Source: Rubrivivax sp. SCN 71-131 (lineage in GTDB: Bacteria; Pseudomonadota; Gammaproteobacteria; Burkholderiales; Burkholderiaceae_C). Taken from it: a DNA stretch of 64,000 nucleotides. Every line of letters starts with the position of its first letter. Within the stretch, counting starts at the first letter, position 1. The DNA is taken from positions 49,165 to 113,164 of the forward strand of contig MEFD01000027.1 of assembly GCA_001724995.1 (NCBI GenBank), in the 5' to 3' direction. The translations under genes were made by a program, and so were the position numbers. Positions 17,164 through 25,855 of this stretch are shown here, one piece after another. The notes under the pieces were generated by a model. That model was given only the letters and a program-made list of their open reading frames with translations, was not told the origin of the DNA and ran no database searches.

Positions 17164-18137
17164 GCCCCGTGCTCCGCGCCCTGGGCTGCCGCGCCCTGTT
17201 CCTCGCGCACCTGCAGCCACAGCTGCTCGAGCCGTGCGACGGCGTCGTCCAGCCGGCTGTAGCCGAGCTGCCAGCCGCGGCAGACGCTGGCCAGGTGCGA
17301 GGCGGCGTCGAAGCCCTGCTCGCCGTTGTCCTGGTAGTTGAAGGCGTTGAAGGCCATCGCGCCGAACACGAGGTGCGCGGGCTGGGGCGTCAGGCTCAAG
17401 GGGGCATCGGCGACCCAGCGCGGCATCACCACGGCGCCGGGGCGGACCCACGCGTGCCGCCGGTCGACCGCATCGCGACCGGCGCCGAGATGCGCCACCG
17501 TTCCCTTGCGCGTCTTCGGGAACAGCGGTCCGAGCGCGGCCCGCGGCTCGAAGGCGCGGATGAGCTCGATCGACTCGTTCTTCAGCGCCACGGGCTTGAG
17601 CATGGCGATGAAGCGCCGCCGCTCGGGACAGAAGGCGCCGAACTCGTCGGAAAGCAAGCGCCAGCCGCGCAGCGAGAGGGCTGCGGTCAGCGTGCTCTTG
17701 CCCGAGCCAGGCACCGCCGGCAGGACGAGCGCCAGGCCGTCGCGCTCCAGCACGCCGGCATGCAGCAGCAGCAGGTGCGCCAGGCGCTGGCCGATGAGCC
17801 AGTTGCTGCCCCACTCGAAGAGCGGCAGCGCAGTGTCGGCCGGGAAGGGCGCGAAGGGGCGCTGCAGGTCGCACTCGAACTCCACCTGCGGCCGCAGGGC
17901 ACGGCGCAGGCCGCCGCGGCGCATCACGCGGACGTGGTGATCCGCCCAGGGCGCGTCGTCGAGCAGCGGGAACTGCGCGTAGACGCGGTGGATCGGGTCG
18001 ACCAGCGTCGGCGCGTCGCTGGCCAGCCGCGCCGACGTGGCGCCGTAGTCGAGGAACAACCGCCCTGCGCGCAGCCGCGTCGCGATCTCGGAGGGCGCGA
18101 CCTCGGCGATGCGCGGTCTGGCCAAGGCTGCCGTCAC
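17160..18137 (-). CDS. HprK-related kinase A (HPr-rel-A system)
   Basis: This 325-residue protein has an HPr kinase-like nucleotide site. 'LLHAGVLERDGLALVLP' leads into the P-loop AVPGSGKST (141-149), followed by 'GWRLLSDEFGAFCPE' with the acidic pair at 164-165. Bacterial HprK shows the same order (His-Ala, P-loop, Asp pair), but the C-terminal region here differs and no HPr protein or PTS gene is nearby. It matches what I recall as the 'HprK-related kinase A' family, defined by co-occurrence with a PqqD-like protein. The ATG overlaps the stop of the PqqD-like gene by 4 bp, and its own stop overlaps the next gene's start. The phosphorylated target is unknown; the small secreted protein or the PqqD-like protein are candidates. 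Confidence 0.82.
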   Translation of the reverse strand: MTAALARPRIAEVAPSEIATRLRAGRLFLDYGATSARLASDAPTLVDPIHRVYAQFPLLDDAPWADHHVRVMRRGGLRRALRPQVEFECDLQRPFAPFPADTALPLFEWGSNWLIGQRLAHLLLLHAGVLERDGLALVLPAVPGSGKSTLTAALSLRGWRLLSDEFGAFCPERRRFIAMLKPVALKNESIELIRAFEPRAALGPLFPKTRKGTVAHLGAGRDAVDRRHAWVRPGAVVMPRWVADAPLSLTPQPAHLVFGAMAFNAFNYQDNGEQGFDAASHLASVCRGWQLGYSRLDDAVARLEQLWLQVREEQGAAAQGAEHGA

Positions 18138-18430
18138 GCCGACGCCGACGTCGGGCGCGCGCCGGCGGCTTCCAGCAGCCCGGCGTCCAGCAACTCCTGC
18201 CAGACGCCGCTGCAGCGCTGCTGCATCTCGTCAGCGGCAAGCCCGGTGTCCATCGCCAGAGTCTGGCACATCTGGGCCAGGTTGCCGGGGGACTCGCGCA
18301 GCAGCTCGAGGATGGCGACGGCTTCCGTGTTCAGCAGCACGGTCTGGCCGGAGAGCGGGCTGAAGGCGGACCAGAGCTCCCCCAGGTCCGCCAGGCGCAC
18401 GCCGACCGGCGTGCGCATCACGCGGTTCAC
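18134..18430 (-). CDS. PqqD-related protein of HPr-rel-A system
   Basis: This 98-residue protein starts at GTG 18428-18430, which overlaps the upstream stop codon as GTGA. A longer in-frame ATG at 18460 would run further into the preceding gene and is less likely. Residues about 15-90 resemble the PqqD winged-helix fold: 'WSAFSPLSGQTVLLNTEAVAILELL', in two segments, then a helical region and 'VWQELLDAGLLEA'. PqqD-type domains bind precursor peptides and present them to modifying enzymes. Here the partner would be the ATPase directly downstream, with the secreted protein upstream as a possible client. No radical SAM enzyme is present, unlike PQQ or sactipeptide clusters. Confidence 0.78.
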   Translation of the reverse strand: MNRVMRTPVGVRLADLGELWSAFSPLSGQTVLLNTEAVAILELLRESPGNLAQMCQTLAMDTGLAADEMQQRCSGVWQELLDAGLLEAAGARPTSASA

Positions 18431-18933
18431 GGGGCGGTCATCTTCATCGACGTCCAGCAACTCGAGCCGACGACTGAGCCGGAGCCCGACGCGCCGACGC
18501 CGACGATTTCACCGGCGCTGTTCAGGCGCAGCGCGACGTAGTAGTTCGAGTTGCTGGGGGACCCGGGGATGGATCCGGTCCGCGGGGAGCCGACCACCAG
18601 GTTGGTGTTGATGTCGAACTGCTGCCAGTCGATGTCCGAAGTCCAGAACGAACTGTTCACCGCAATGGTGCCGAAGCTGGCCTTCGTCACCGCATACTTG
18701 GGTACCCCCGTGTACTGGACGAGCCGCACGCGCAGGAAGGTGTCGCCCGGAGTACCGTTCGCCAGCGCCGCCGTGGACGGCGTCGCGGTCGCCTTGGCCA
18801 GGCAGGTGGCGCTGGTCGCGGCCAGCGCGCTGCCGCTGGCCAGCGTCAGCACCGCGGGCACCGAAAACGAGCCCCGGATCAGCCGGCGGCGGGCAAGGGT
18901 CGTGGCGTCTGGGCTGGGGGTGTTCGAATCCAT
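18427..18933 (-). CDS. Small secreted protein with Tat-like signal, head of HPr-rel-A operon
   Basis: This 168-residue protein has no family I recognise. The start is set at ATG 18931-18933; an in-frame ATG eight codons upstream is possible. The N-terminus reads 'TTLARRRLIRGSFSVPAVL', a twin-arginine-like signal, then a hydrophobic Ala/Leu/Ser stretch and a likely cleavage site after 'ASGSALA' (about residue 38). The mature part is rich in Ser, Gly, Thr and Asn, has two or three Cys, and contains strand-like stretches ('VALRLNSAGEIVGVGASG'). It may be an exported substrate or structural protein. Its stop overlaps the PqqD-like start by 4 bp, so the operon is translated as a unit. No PEP-CTERM tail is seen. 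Confidence 0.65.
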   Translation of the reverse strand: MDSNTPSPDATTLARRRLIRGSFSVPAVLTLASGSALAATSATCLAKATATPSTAALANGTPGDTFLRVRLVQYTGVPKYAVTKASFGTIAVNSSFWTSDIDWQQFDINTNLVVGSPRTGSIPGSPSNSNYYVALRLNSAGEIVGVGASGSGSVVGSSCWTSMKMTAP

Positions 18934-19195
18934 GGGGCGCCTCGTTCTGTCTGCCATCTGCGGTATTGCTGCAAGCAAGTTTCGCGCCTGAATCGGCCCG
19001 GGGACCTGCCGCGGCGATCGTCTCGTCTTCAGCGTCGACGCTGCACCACGCTACGGCCTTGATTCTCCCGCCCTTGGCGCCCGAAGGCGAACGCAGAGTA
19101 CACGAATCCGGCGTGGACCCCGCGATCCGGGGGAGGGGGTCGGGCCGGCTGCAGGCCACGAGGTGTAAAGCGAACCGACACCTTCGGGGCGGGTT

Positions 19196-19987
19196 TCAGG
19201 CCGGGACCGTGTAGTTCAGCGTCATGCGTCCGCCGTCGGCGACGACGATCTCGCCGGTGACGTAGCTCGCGGCATCCGAGAGCAGCCAGGCGCAGACGTC
19301 AGCGATCTCGGCGGGCTCTCCGAGGCGCTTCATCGGCGTGCGCATCATGATCTTCTGGCGCGCTTCCGCGCTGGTGAGCACCGCCTGGGCGGCGAGTTCG
19401 GTGGCGATCGTCCCCGGGGCGACGGCGTTGACGCGCACGCCGCGCTCGGCCAGGCTCAGCGCCATCACGCGCGTCAACTGGTTGATGCCGCCCTTGCTCG
19501 CGTTGTAGCTGGCGATCGTCGGGATGGTGAGCGTGCCGTTGACCGAGCTCATGTTGACGATCGCGCCGCGCCCCTGCGCCGCGAGCACGCGCGCCACCGC
19601 CTGCCCGGCGAGGAAGCTGCCCTTGAGGTTGACGGCCAGCACCGTGTCCCAGTCGGCCTCGGTGATGTCGAGAAAGTCGCAGGCCTTGAAGATGCCGGCG
19701 TTGTTGACCAGGCCATCGACGCGCCCGAAGGCCGCGAGCGTGGCCGCCAGCGCGGCGTCGACCTCGGCCCTTTTCGAGACGTCGCAATGCTGGTAGCGCA
19801 CATCGGCGCGTTCGCCGCGCAGCGCCTGGGCGAGTCGTTCGCCGCGCTCGTCGGCCACGTCCCAGACCGTCACGCGCGCGCCGTCGGCCGCCAGCCGCCG
19901 CGCGCAGGCCTCGCCGATGCCCTGCGAACCCCCGGTGACGATGAACACGCGGCCTTCGAGGCCGAAGCGGATGGTCGGTGTGTTCAT
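19196..19987 (-). CDS. SDR family NAD(P)-dependent oxidoreductase
   Basis: A classical short-chain dehydrogenase of 263 residues, from ATG 19985-19987; the upstream in-frame sequence is arginine-rich and not conserved. It has the glycine-rich cofactor motif 'VTGGSQGIGEA' (TGxxxGIG), 'NNAG' near residue 93, a Ser in 'NMSSVNG', the catalytic pair 'YNASKGG' (YxxxK), and 'VNAVAPGTIATELA'. The Asp in 'VWDVAD' after the second strand suggests a preference for NAD over NADP. The substrate cannot be told; family members nearest in pattern oxidise or reduce sugars, ketones or acyl groups. It is 31 bp downstream of the DedA gene's stop on the same strand. Confidence 0.92.
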   Translation of the reverse strand: MNTPTIRFGLEGRVFIVTGGSQGIGEACARRLAADGARVTVWDVADERGERLAQALRGERADVRYQHCDVSKRAEVDAALAATLAAFGRVDGLVNNAGIFKACDFLDITEADWDTVLAVNLKGSFLAGQAVARVLAAQGRGAIVNMSSVNGTLTIPTIASYNASKGGINQLTRVMALSLAERGVRVNAVAPGTIATELAAQAVLTSAEARQKIMMRTPMKRLGEPAEIADVCAWLLSDAASYVTGEIVVADGGRMTLNYTVPA

Positions 19988-20018
19988 GGTTTGCAGGCCG
20001 AGCGTGGGAAATGCGAGT

Positions 20019-20663
20019 CTAGGTCGCCGCCGCCCCCCGTGCCTTCCAGGCGCCATAGAGCACGATCAGGCCTGGGACGAAGATCATCGCCCAGATGATC
20101 TTCGAGAGGTTGTCCTGCACCCAGGGCAGGTTGCCGAAGAGAAACCCCGCGCCGACCAGGCCGAATACCCAGAGGAAGCCGCCGGCGGCGTTGTAGAGCG
20201 TGAACTTGGTGCGCGACATCTGCGCCACGCCGGCCACGAAGGGCACGAAGGTGCGCAGGAAGGGCATGAAGCGCGCGAGGATGAGGGTGATGCCGCCGTA
20301 CTTCTCGTAGAAGGCGTGCGCCTGGTCGAAGGCTCGGCGGTTGAACCAGCGCGACTGCTCCCAGCGGAAGACGCGCGGGCCGACGCGGCGCCCGATGGCG
20401 CAGTTGACCTGGTCGCCGAGCACGGCCGCCGCCAGCAGCAGCACCAGCGTCGCCGGCAGGCTCATCAGCGCCAGCCCGCAGAGCGCGCCGGCCACGAAGA
20501 GCAGCGAGTCGCCCGGCAGGAAGGGCATGACGACGACGCCGGTCTCGACGAAGACGATGGCGAACAGCAGCGCATAGACCCAGGCGCCGTGGTCAGTGAC
20601 GAAGGCGCGCAGGTGCGCGTCCACGTGCAGGATGAAGTCGAGCAGCCAGAGCAGCCAATCCAT
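20019..20663 (-). CDS. DedA family membrane protein
   Basis: This 214-residue inner-membrane protein has the DedA (SNARE-associated) signatures: 'FVETGVVVMPFLPGDSLLFVAG' over two segments and 'RFMPFLRTFVPFVAGVAQM'. Four or five hydrophobic helices are visible, with a re-entrant pattern around 'FLPGDS'. Family members act as lipid scramblases or flippases (undecaprenyl phosphate, phosphatidylethanolamine). It is complete, and its start (ATG 20661-20663) is divergent from mutL with 77 bp between the two start codons. Confidence 0.92.
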   Translation of the reverse strand: MDWLLWLLDFILHVDAHLRAFVTDHGAWVYALLFAIVFVETGVVVMPFLPGDSLLFVAGALCGLALMSLPATLVLLLAAAVLGDQVNCAIGRRVGPRVFRWEQSRWFNRRAFDQAHAFYEKYGGITLILARFMPFLRTFVPFVAGVAQMSRTKFTLYNAAGGFLWVFGLVGAGFLFGNLPWVQDNLSKIIWAMIFVPGLIVLYGAWKARGAAAT

Positions 20664-20740
20664 GACGGCGGATTATCCCGGCCGGCTTCCTCTCGATCCG
20701 CCCCCGCGGCGCGGGCGGGCGACTTCTAGAATGCGCCGCG

Positions 20741-22594
20741 ATGAATGCCGTGCCCTCGGTCACGCGCCGCTCGATCCGCGCCCTGCCCGACGAGTTGGTG
20801 AGCCAGATCGCCGCCGGCGAGGTGGTCGAGCGCCCGGCCTCGGTCGTGCGCGAGCTGGTCGACAACGCGCTCGACGCCGGGGCGGCGCAGGTCACGGTGC
20901 GGCTGATCGCCGGCGGCGTGCGCGCGGTCGTCGTCGAGGACGATGGCGCGGGCATCGCGCCCGAGGAACTCGCGCTGGCGCTGCAGCGCCACGCCACGAG
21001 CAAGATCGGCAGTCTGGCGGAGCTCGAGTCGGTGGCGACGATGGGCTTTCGCGGCGAGGCGCTGGCGGCCATCGCCTCGGTGGCCGACGTCTCGATCAGT
21101 AGCCGCACGCCGGACGGCGCGCACGCCATGCGCCTGGATGCGCGCAGCGGCGAACTGCAACCCGCCGCGCGCGGCATCGGCACGACGGTGGAGGTGCGCG
21201 AGCTCTTCTTCAACACGCCGGCGCGGCGCAAGTTCCTGAAGAGCGAGGCCACGGAGCTCGCGCATGCGCTGGAGGCGCTGCGCCGGCACGCGCTGGCGCG
21301 GCCGGACGTGGGCTTCGCGCTCTGGCACGAGGGCCGGCTCGTCGCGCAGTGGCGCGCGCTGATCGCGCCGCTCCTGGACGACGCCGCGGCACAGCGCATC
21401 GGTGACGTGCTGGGGGCGGACTTCCTCGCCGCCAGCCGCACGCTTGCCGTGCAGCGCGGACCGCTGGCCCTGTGCGGGCGCATCGGCCGGCCCGAGGCGG
21501 CGCGCAGCCGCGCCGATCAGCAATACCTGTTCGTCAACGGCCGCTTCGTGCGCGACCGGCTGCTGGCGCACGCCATCCGCGCCGCCTACGAGGACCAGCT
21601 GCACGGCGGCCGGCAGCCGTCCTACGTGCTGCAGCTGCAGATCGCGCCCGAGCTCGTCGACGTCAACGTGCACCCGACGAAGATCGAGGTGCGCTTTCGC
21701 GACGGTGGCGCGGTGCACGGCGCCGTGCGCGCGGCGGTGCAGGAGGCGCTGGCGACGAGCCGCGCGGCCGAGCCGACGTACGGCGCGGCGCACGCCGCCG
21801 CCTGGGAGCCTGCGGCCCAGGGCTTGCCGCTGCCGCTGCAGGGCGCGCAGGCGCCGCTCGCGCTCGTCCATGCGCGCGAGCCGCAGCCACCCTGGCCGCG
21901 CACCGCGTCCGCGAGCGGCCAGGCCGGGCTCGCCGCCTGGGCGGCGCTGCGGTTGCCGGACGCGGACGCGGGCGCCGAGCCTGCGGCCACGGCCGCTGCG
22001 GCCCAGGCCTGGCCGCTGGGCCGGGCGCTGGCCCAGCTCGGCGGCGTCTACATCCTGGCCGAGAACGCGCAGGGGCTGGTGATCGTCGACATGCACGCCG
22101 CGCACGAGCGCATCGTCTACGAGCGGCTGAAGGCCAGCCACGCGGACGCTGGACGCATGCCGGCGCAGCCGCTGCTGGTTGCGGTGAGCTTCGCGGCGAC
22201 GCCGACCGAGATCGCGGCGGCCGAAGCGCATGCGCAGGCGCTGCTGGATCTCGGCCTGGACGTGGCGCCGTTGTCGGCGGCCACGCTGGCCGTACGCAGC
22301 CGCCCGGCCGCGCTGCCGCAGGCCGACCTGGTCGAACTCGTGCGCTCGGTGCTGGTCGAGCTGCAGGCGCTGGGCACGAGCCGCCTCGTGCAGCGCAGCC
22401 GCGACGAGCTGCTGGCGACGATGGCCTGCCATGGCGCCGTGCGCGCCAACCGCCGCCTGACGCTGGAGGAGATGAATGCGCTGCTGCGCGACATGGAGGC
22501 CACCGAGCGCGCTGACCACTGCAACCACGGCCGGCCGACCTGGCGGCAGCTGACGACGAAGGAGCTGGACGCGCTCTTCCTGCGCGGGCGTTGA
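20741..22594 (+). CDS. mutL: DNA mismatch repair protein MutL
   Basis: This 617-residue protein shows the GHKL ATPase core of MutL. It opens with 'IRALPDELVSQIAAGEVVERPASV', split by the frame but clear, then 'ELVDNALDAGA', 'DDGAGI', 'RHATSKI' and 'TMGFRGEALAAIASV'. The N-terminal transducer domain continues to about residue 330. A Pro/Ala-rich linker follows, and the C-terminal dimerisation domain ends in a conserved 'CNHGRPTWRQL'. No DQHAxxER-type endonuclease motif is obvious: the linker is followed by 'VDMHAAHERI', which is a variant and worth a check. A TAGAAT -10-like hexamer sits at 20727-20732 only 9 bp upstream of ATG, consistent with a very short leader. It is convergent with the XdhC-type gene. 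Confidence 0.95.
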   Translation: MNAVPSVTRRSIRALPDELVSQIAAGEVVERPASVVRELVDNALDAGAAQVTVRLIAGGVRAVVVEDDGAGIAPEELALALQRHATSKIGSLAELESVATMGFRGEALAAIASVADVSISSRTPDGAHAMRLDARSGELQPAARGIGTTVEVRELFFNTPARRKFLKSEATELAHALEALRRHALARPDVGFALWHEGRLVAQWRALIAPLLDDAAAQRIGDVLGADFLAASRTLAVQRGPLALCGRIGRPEAARSRADQQYLFVNGRFVRDRLLAHAIRAAYEDQLHGGRQPSYVLQLQIAPELVDVNVHPTKIEVRFRDGGAVHGAVRAAVQEALATSRAAEPTYGAAHAAAWEPAAQGLPLPLQGAQAPLALVHAREPQPPWPRTASASGQAGLAAWAALRLPDADAGAEPAATAAAAQAWPLGRALAQLGGVYILAENAQGLVIVDMHAAHERIVYERLKASHADAGRMPAQPLLVAVSFAATPTEIAAAEAHAQALLDLGLDVAPLSAATLAVRSRPAALPQADLVELVRSVLVELQALGTSRLVQRSRDELLATMACHGAVRANRRLTLEEMNALLRDMEATERADHCNHGRPTWRQLTTKELDALFLRGR

Positions 22595-22617
22595 CGCTGC
22601 GTGGCTGCCGCGGCGCG

Positions 22618-23655
22618 TCAGCGCCTGGGCGATGCGGCCTCGGCGGTGGCCGCGGCGCTGACCGCGCAGTGGGTCGTCGAGCCGCTCCAGTCGGCCAGCG
22701 GGCCGCCGAGGTCGACGCCGCGGCGCATGGCGGTCATCTCGGCGATGATCGAGACCGCCATCTCCGGCGGCGTCAGGCCGCCGAGCTTCAGGCCCACCGG
22801 GCCGCGCATGCGCACGATCTCCTCGGGCATGAGGTCGAACTGCAGCAGGCGCTGGCGGCGCATGTCGTTGTTGCGCCGCGAGCCGAGTGCGCCGACGTAG
22901 AAGGCCGGCGTGCGCAGCGCCTCCATCAGCGCCAGGTCGTCGAGCTTGGGGTCATGCGTGACCGCGACGACCGCGCTGTTGGCGTCCAGGTGCATCGCCA
23001 GCACGAGGTCGTCGGGCATGCTGCGCGAGAGCGTCACGCCTTCCATCGCCTCCCAGCCCTCGTGGTACTCGGCGCGCGGCTCGCAGACGGTGACGCGGTA
23101 GTCGAGCATCACGGCCAGGTTCGCGAGGTAGCGCGAGAGCTGCCCGCCGCCGATGATCAGCAGGCGCAGGCGCGGGCCGTGCACGGTGAGCAGCGTCGCG
23201 CCGTCGAAGGCGAGCGTGCTGCCGCCGTCGCTGTCCTCGAGCTTGACGACGCCGGTGGCCAGCTGCAGCCGCCGCGAGACGCGGCGGTGCGACTCGATCG
23301 CCGCAAGCAGCTCGCGCAGCTGCGAGCGCGCCGACAGCGGCTCCAGCACCACCTGCACCGTGCCGCCGCAGGGCAGGCCGAAGCGCTGCGCCTCCTCGGC
23401 GGTGGCGCCGTAGCTCGTCACCTGCGGCAGCTTGGAGGCCAGCTCGCCGCGCGCGACGCGGCCGATCAGGTCGTCCTCGATGCAGCCGCCCGAGACGGAG
23501 CCGGCGACCTGGCCGTCGTCGCGGATGATCATCAGCGAGCCCGGCGGCCGCGGCGCCGAACCCCAGGTGCGCACGACGGTGCCCATCACGACGCGGTGGC
23601 CGCGATCCTGCCAGTCGATGGCGGTGCGAAGGACTTCGACGTCGATGCCGTTCAT
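22618..23655 (-). CDS. XdhC-family molybdoenzyme maturation protein
   Basis: This 345-residue protein starts at ATG 23653-23655 and has the XdhC/CoxF layout. An N-terminal domain carries 'MGTVVRTWGSAPRPPGSLM' and 'AGSVSGGCIEDDL'. A C-terminal Rossmann-like domain has 'LLIIGGGQLSRYLANLA' and the catalytic-looking Asp/Lys-rich segments 'TVCEPR' and 'DPKLDD'. XdhC proteins bind molybdenum cofactor, help its sulfuration and insert it into xanthine or carbon monoxide dehydrogenase-type enzymes. The next gene on the strand, 139 bp further down, is CoxG-like, which also belongs to such clusters. No molybdenum hydroxylase structural genes are in the window, so the client enzyme is elsewhere. Confidence 0.88.
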   Translation of the reverse strand: MNGIDVEVLRTAIDWQDRGHRVVMGTVVRTWGSAPRPPGSLMIIRDDGQVAGSVSGGCIEDDLIGRVARGELASKLPQVTSYGATAEEAQRFGLPCGGTVQVVLEPLSARSQLRELLAAIESHRRVSRRLQLATGVVKLEDSDGGSTLAFDGATLLTVHGPRLRLLIIGGGQLSRYLANLAVMLDYRVTVCEPRAEYHEGWEAMEGVTLSRSMPDDLVLAMHLDANSAVVAVTHDPKLDDLALMEALRTPAFYVGALGSRRNNDMRRQRLLQFDLMPEEIVRMRGPVGLKLGGLTPPEMAVSIIAEMTAMRRGVDLGGPLADWSGSTTHCAVSAAATAEAASPRR

Positions 23656-23794
23656 GACCCACTCCTGCGTGTGCGGGACGCCCGCCTGCGCCAGCATGCC
23701 CGCATTGCCGTCTCGATGCCGGCGGCGCGCGTCAAGCGTGCGAGAAGCCCATGGATATGCCTGGGGCTTGCGGGGCGGGTGAGCGCGCCGGGGC

Positions 23795-24403
23795 TCACGA
23801 TCGGCGGCCGAACAGCCCCGCCAGCCAGGCCTTGAAGACCTGCCACATCAGCGCCAGCGCATTCAGCTCGCGCAGCGGCGGCGGGGCGCCCGGCGCGACG
23901 CCCGCCTCGGCGGCCTGTGCATCCGAGGGCGGCGCCGCCGGGGACGCGACCGCGGCCGCGGCGGCGCGGAAGGTGTCGGCGAACTGGGTCAGCATGGCGT
24001 CGCTCACCGGCACCAGCAGCCGGTTGCCGAACTGCGCCAGCTTGCCGCTCACGACCACGGTGGCGGTCCCGGCGAGGATCGAAGTTCCCGGCGTCTCGCC
24101 GGCCTCGAGCCGCGCGGCCAGGTCCATCGAGGCCGACGAGCCGCTCTTGTCGGCGCCCTTGCCGAGCATCTGCATGGAGTAGGTCGCGGCGTCCAGCGCC
24201 TTGACCTCGATCTCGCCGCCGAACTGCATCTGCGCCGGACCGATGCGCGTGCGCACCGTGCCCTTGTAGTGCGTGTCGTCGACCTGCTCGGTGATCGCCG
24301 CGCCCGGCATGCAGGCCGCGGTGGCGCGGATGTCGGAGAGCACGGCCCAGGCCTGGTCGATGCCCACGGCCAGCGGCCAGCGCTTGTCGAGCTTGAATTC
24401 CAT
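23795..24403 (-). CDS. CoxG-like SRPBCC protein (CO dehydrogenase subunit G family)
   Basis: The 202-residue protein begins MEFKLDKRWPLAVGIDQAW and carries 'CMPGAAITE' and 'TRIGPAQMQFGGEIEVKALD', the pattern of the SRPBCC/CoxG family. CoxG anchors or helps mature aerobic carbon monoxide dehydrogenase and other molybdenum hydroxylases. After the 150-residue helix-grip domain comes a short Ala-rich linker and a C-terminal amphipathic/hydrophobic helix ('LMWQVFKAWLAGLFG'), likely a membrane anchor, as CoxG has. The XdhC-type gene starts upstream with a 139-bp gap. No coxLMS genes are visible. Confidence 0.85.
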   Translation of the reverse strand: MEFKLDKRWPLAVGIDQAWAVLSDIRATAACMPGAAITEQVDDTHYKGTVRTRIGPAQMQFGGEIEVKALDAATYSMQMLGKGADKSGSSASMDLAARLEAGETPGTSILAGTATVVVSGKLAQFGNRLLVPVSDAMLTQFADTFRAAAAAVASPAAPPSDAQAAEAGVAPGAPPPLRELNALALMWQVFKAWLAGLFGRRS

Positions 24404-24441
24404 GGCCCGATCTTAGCGAGGTGCCCGCCTGCGGCGTGGGC

Positions 24442-25749
24442 TCAGCGCCCGCCGGTGGCCGTGGCCAGCAGTGTGCCGTGTTCGCCGCCCGCCCAGGCGG
24501 TGCGGGCATCGCGCGCGGTCACCACGCGCAGCGCCTGCGCGCTGCCCGAGGTCTGCGCCTGCCAGCTCAGACCGCCATCGCGCGTGGCCCAGATCGCGCC
24601 GTCCTCGCCCACCGCCCAGCCGTGCCGCTCGTCACCGAAGGCGAGGTCGGCCACGCGCGTGCCGGGGGCCGGCTCGGGGGCGGTCCAGCTGCGGCCGCCG
24701 TCGCTGCTGCGCAGCAGCCAGGAAGTGCCTGCGGCGTCGGCCACCATCATCCAGCCCTGCTGGCTGCCGGCGAAGACGATGCGCTGCACGCGACCGCCCC
24801 GGGGACCGAAGTTCACCGCCGCGACCGTCCAGCTCCAGCCGCCGTCCTGCGTCGTCCAGGCGGCGCTGTGGCCGTCGCTGGCCAGCCCCTGCAGGCGGTC
24901 GACGAAGTGCGTCGTCGCCGCGCCCGCGGGCAGGGTCGCCGCCTGCCAGCTGCGGGCGCCGTCCTGCGTACGGTAGAGGCGATCCGCGCAGCCCTCGCAG
25001 TCGCGTGTGCGCAGCCAGCCGGCGTCGCGGTCGACGAACTGCGCGGCCAGCAGGCTGCCGCCCGGCGTGCCCACGGTCTGCCAGTCGCGATCGAGCGCGC
25101 GGCTCTGCCAGAGCTGCCCGCCGCGCAGGTCCCAGCCGCTGCCGTCGGGCGCGAACGCGGCGCGCGTGCCGGTGCCGGCGCGGCTCCAGCTGCGTCCGCC
25201 GTCGCGGCTGCGCCAGAGCGCGCCGTCGCGGGCGCGGGCGACACCTTCGCGGGTGTCGAAGAACCACAGGCCGTCGAGGGTCGCTGCGCTTGCGCCGGGC
25301 GCGTCGAGCTGGCACCAGCCGCGGCCGTTCGTACCGGTGCAGGGGCGGCCGTCGACGATGGACCAGGCGCCGACCTCGACCTCCAGGCTGGCGCGCAGCG
25401 TCTCCCAGCGGTCGCTGACTTCCAGCCTGATCGTGTAGCCGCCAGCGCGCGCGTAGCGGTAGGTGACTTCGGCGTTGGCGACGGTGCCGCTGCCGTCGCC
25501 GAAGTCCCACTCGAAGAAGAGGCCGCCGTAGCCGTCCAGGCCGCCGGGCCGGGCGGTGAACTCGCGGCCGGTCTCGATGCGAGTCGGCGCCAGCACCTCG
25601 AGCCGATCGGGCCAGTCGCCGTCGCCGAAGTACAGCGTGAAGCCGCCGCCGCAACCGACGAGGGCCGCGACGGTGAAGAGCACGGCGAGCAACAGCCGTC
25701 GCGGCCGCCGCGGTCGCGGCGTCCGCGACCGTCCGGGTTCGATGGGCAT
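24442..25749 (-). CDS. PKD-domain plus Ycf48-like lipoprotein
   Basis: The 435-residue protein starts with a basic stretch and a hydrophobic segment ending in 'VAALVGCGGG', a lipobox, so it should be an outer-envelope lipoprotein. Next is a PKD-like domain (about 45-125, 'FFEWDFGDGSGTVANAEVTY', Asp-Gly motif). The rest is a beta-propeller of BNR/Ycf48-type repeats, with repeated 'RDGGRSW', 'QDGGWSW', 'SDGGRSW' and 'RDGGLSW' blades. Similar proteins are called photosystem II assembly factor-like in non-photosynthetic bacteria, where the role is unknown; carbohydrate or protein binding on the cell surface is plausible. It is not near any enzyme that would give its role away. Confidence 0.8.
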   Translation of the reverse strand: MPIEPGRSRTPRPRRPRRLLLAVLFTVAALVGCGGGFTLYFGDGDWPDRLEVLAPTRIETGREFTARPGGLDGYGGLFFEWDFGDGSGTVANAEVTYRYARAGGYTIRLEVSDRWETLRASLEVEVGAWSIVDGRPCTGTNGRGWCQLDAPGASAATLDGLWFFDTREGVARARDGALWRSRDGGRSWSRAGTGTRAAFAPDGSGWDLRGGQLWQSRALDRDWQTVGTPGGSLLAAQFVDRDAGWLRTRDCEGCADRLYRTQDGARSWQAATLPAGAATTHFVDRLQGLASDGHSAAWTTQDGGWSWTVAAVNFGPRGGRVQRIVFAGSQQGWMMVADAAGTSWLLRSSDGGRSWTAPEPAPGTRVADLAFGDERHGWAVGEDGAIWATRDGGLSWQAQTSGSAQALRVVTARDARTAWAGGEHGTLLATATGGR

Positions 25750-25855
25750 GCCGGCCTCCCCAAGCGCCGGACCGGTTCGGTCCGATGGCCGATGCTAGTC
25801 GCGCACGGTCCGCCGCGCACCACCCATCGGCCCGCCGCGGCGGGCCGCAGGTCGC

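Noticed and set aside
19161..19183. AGGTGT...ACACCT inverted repeat upstream of the SDR stop codon as a terminator
   Set aside because: The stem is only 6 bp with a long loop and lacks a T-run; not reported as a feature.
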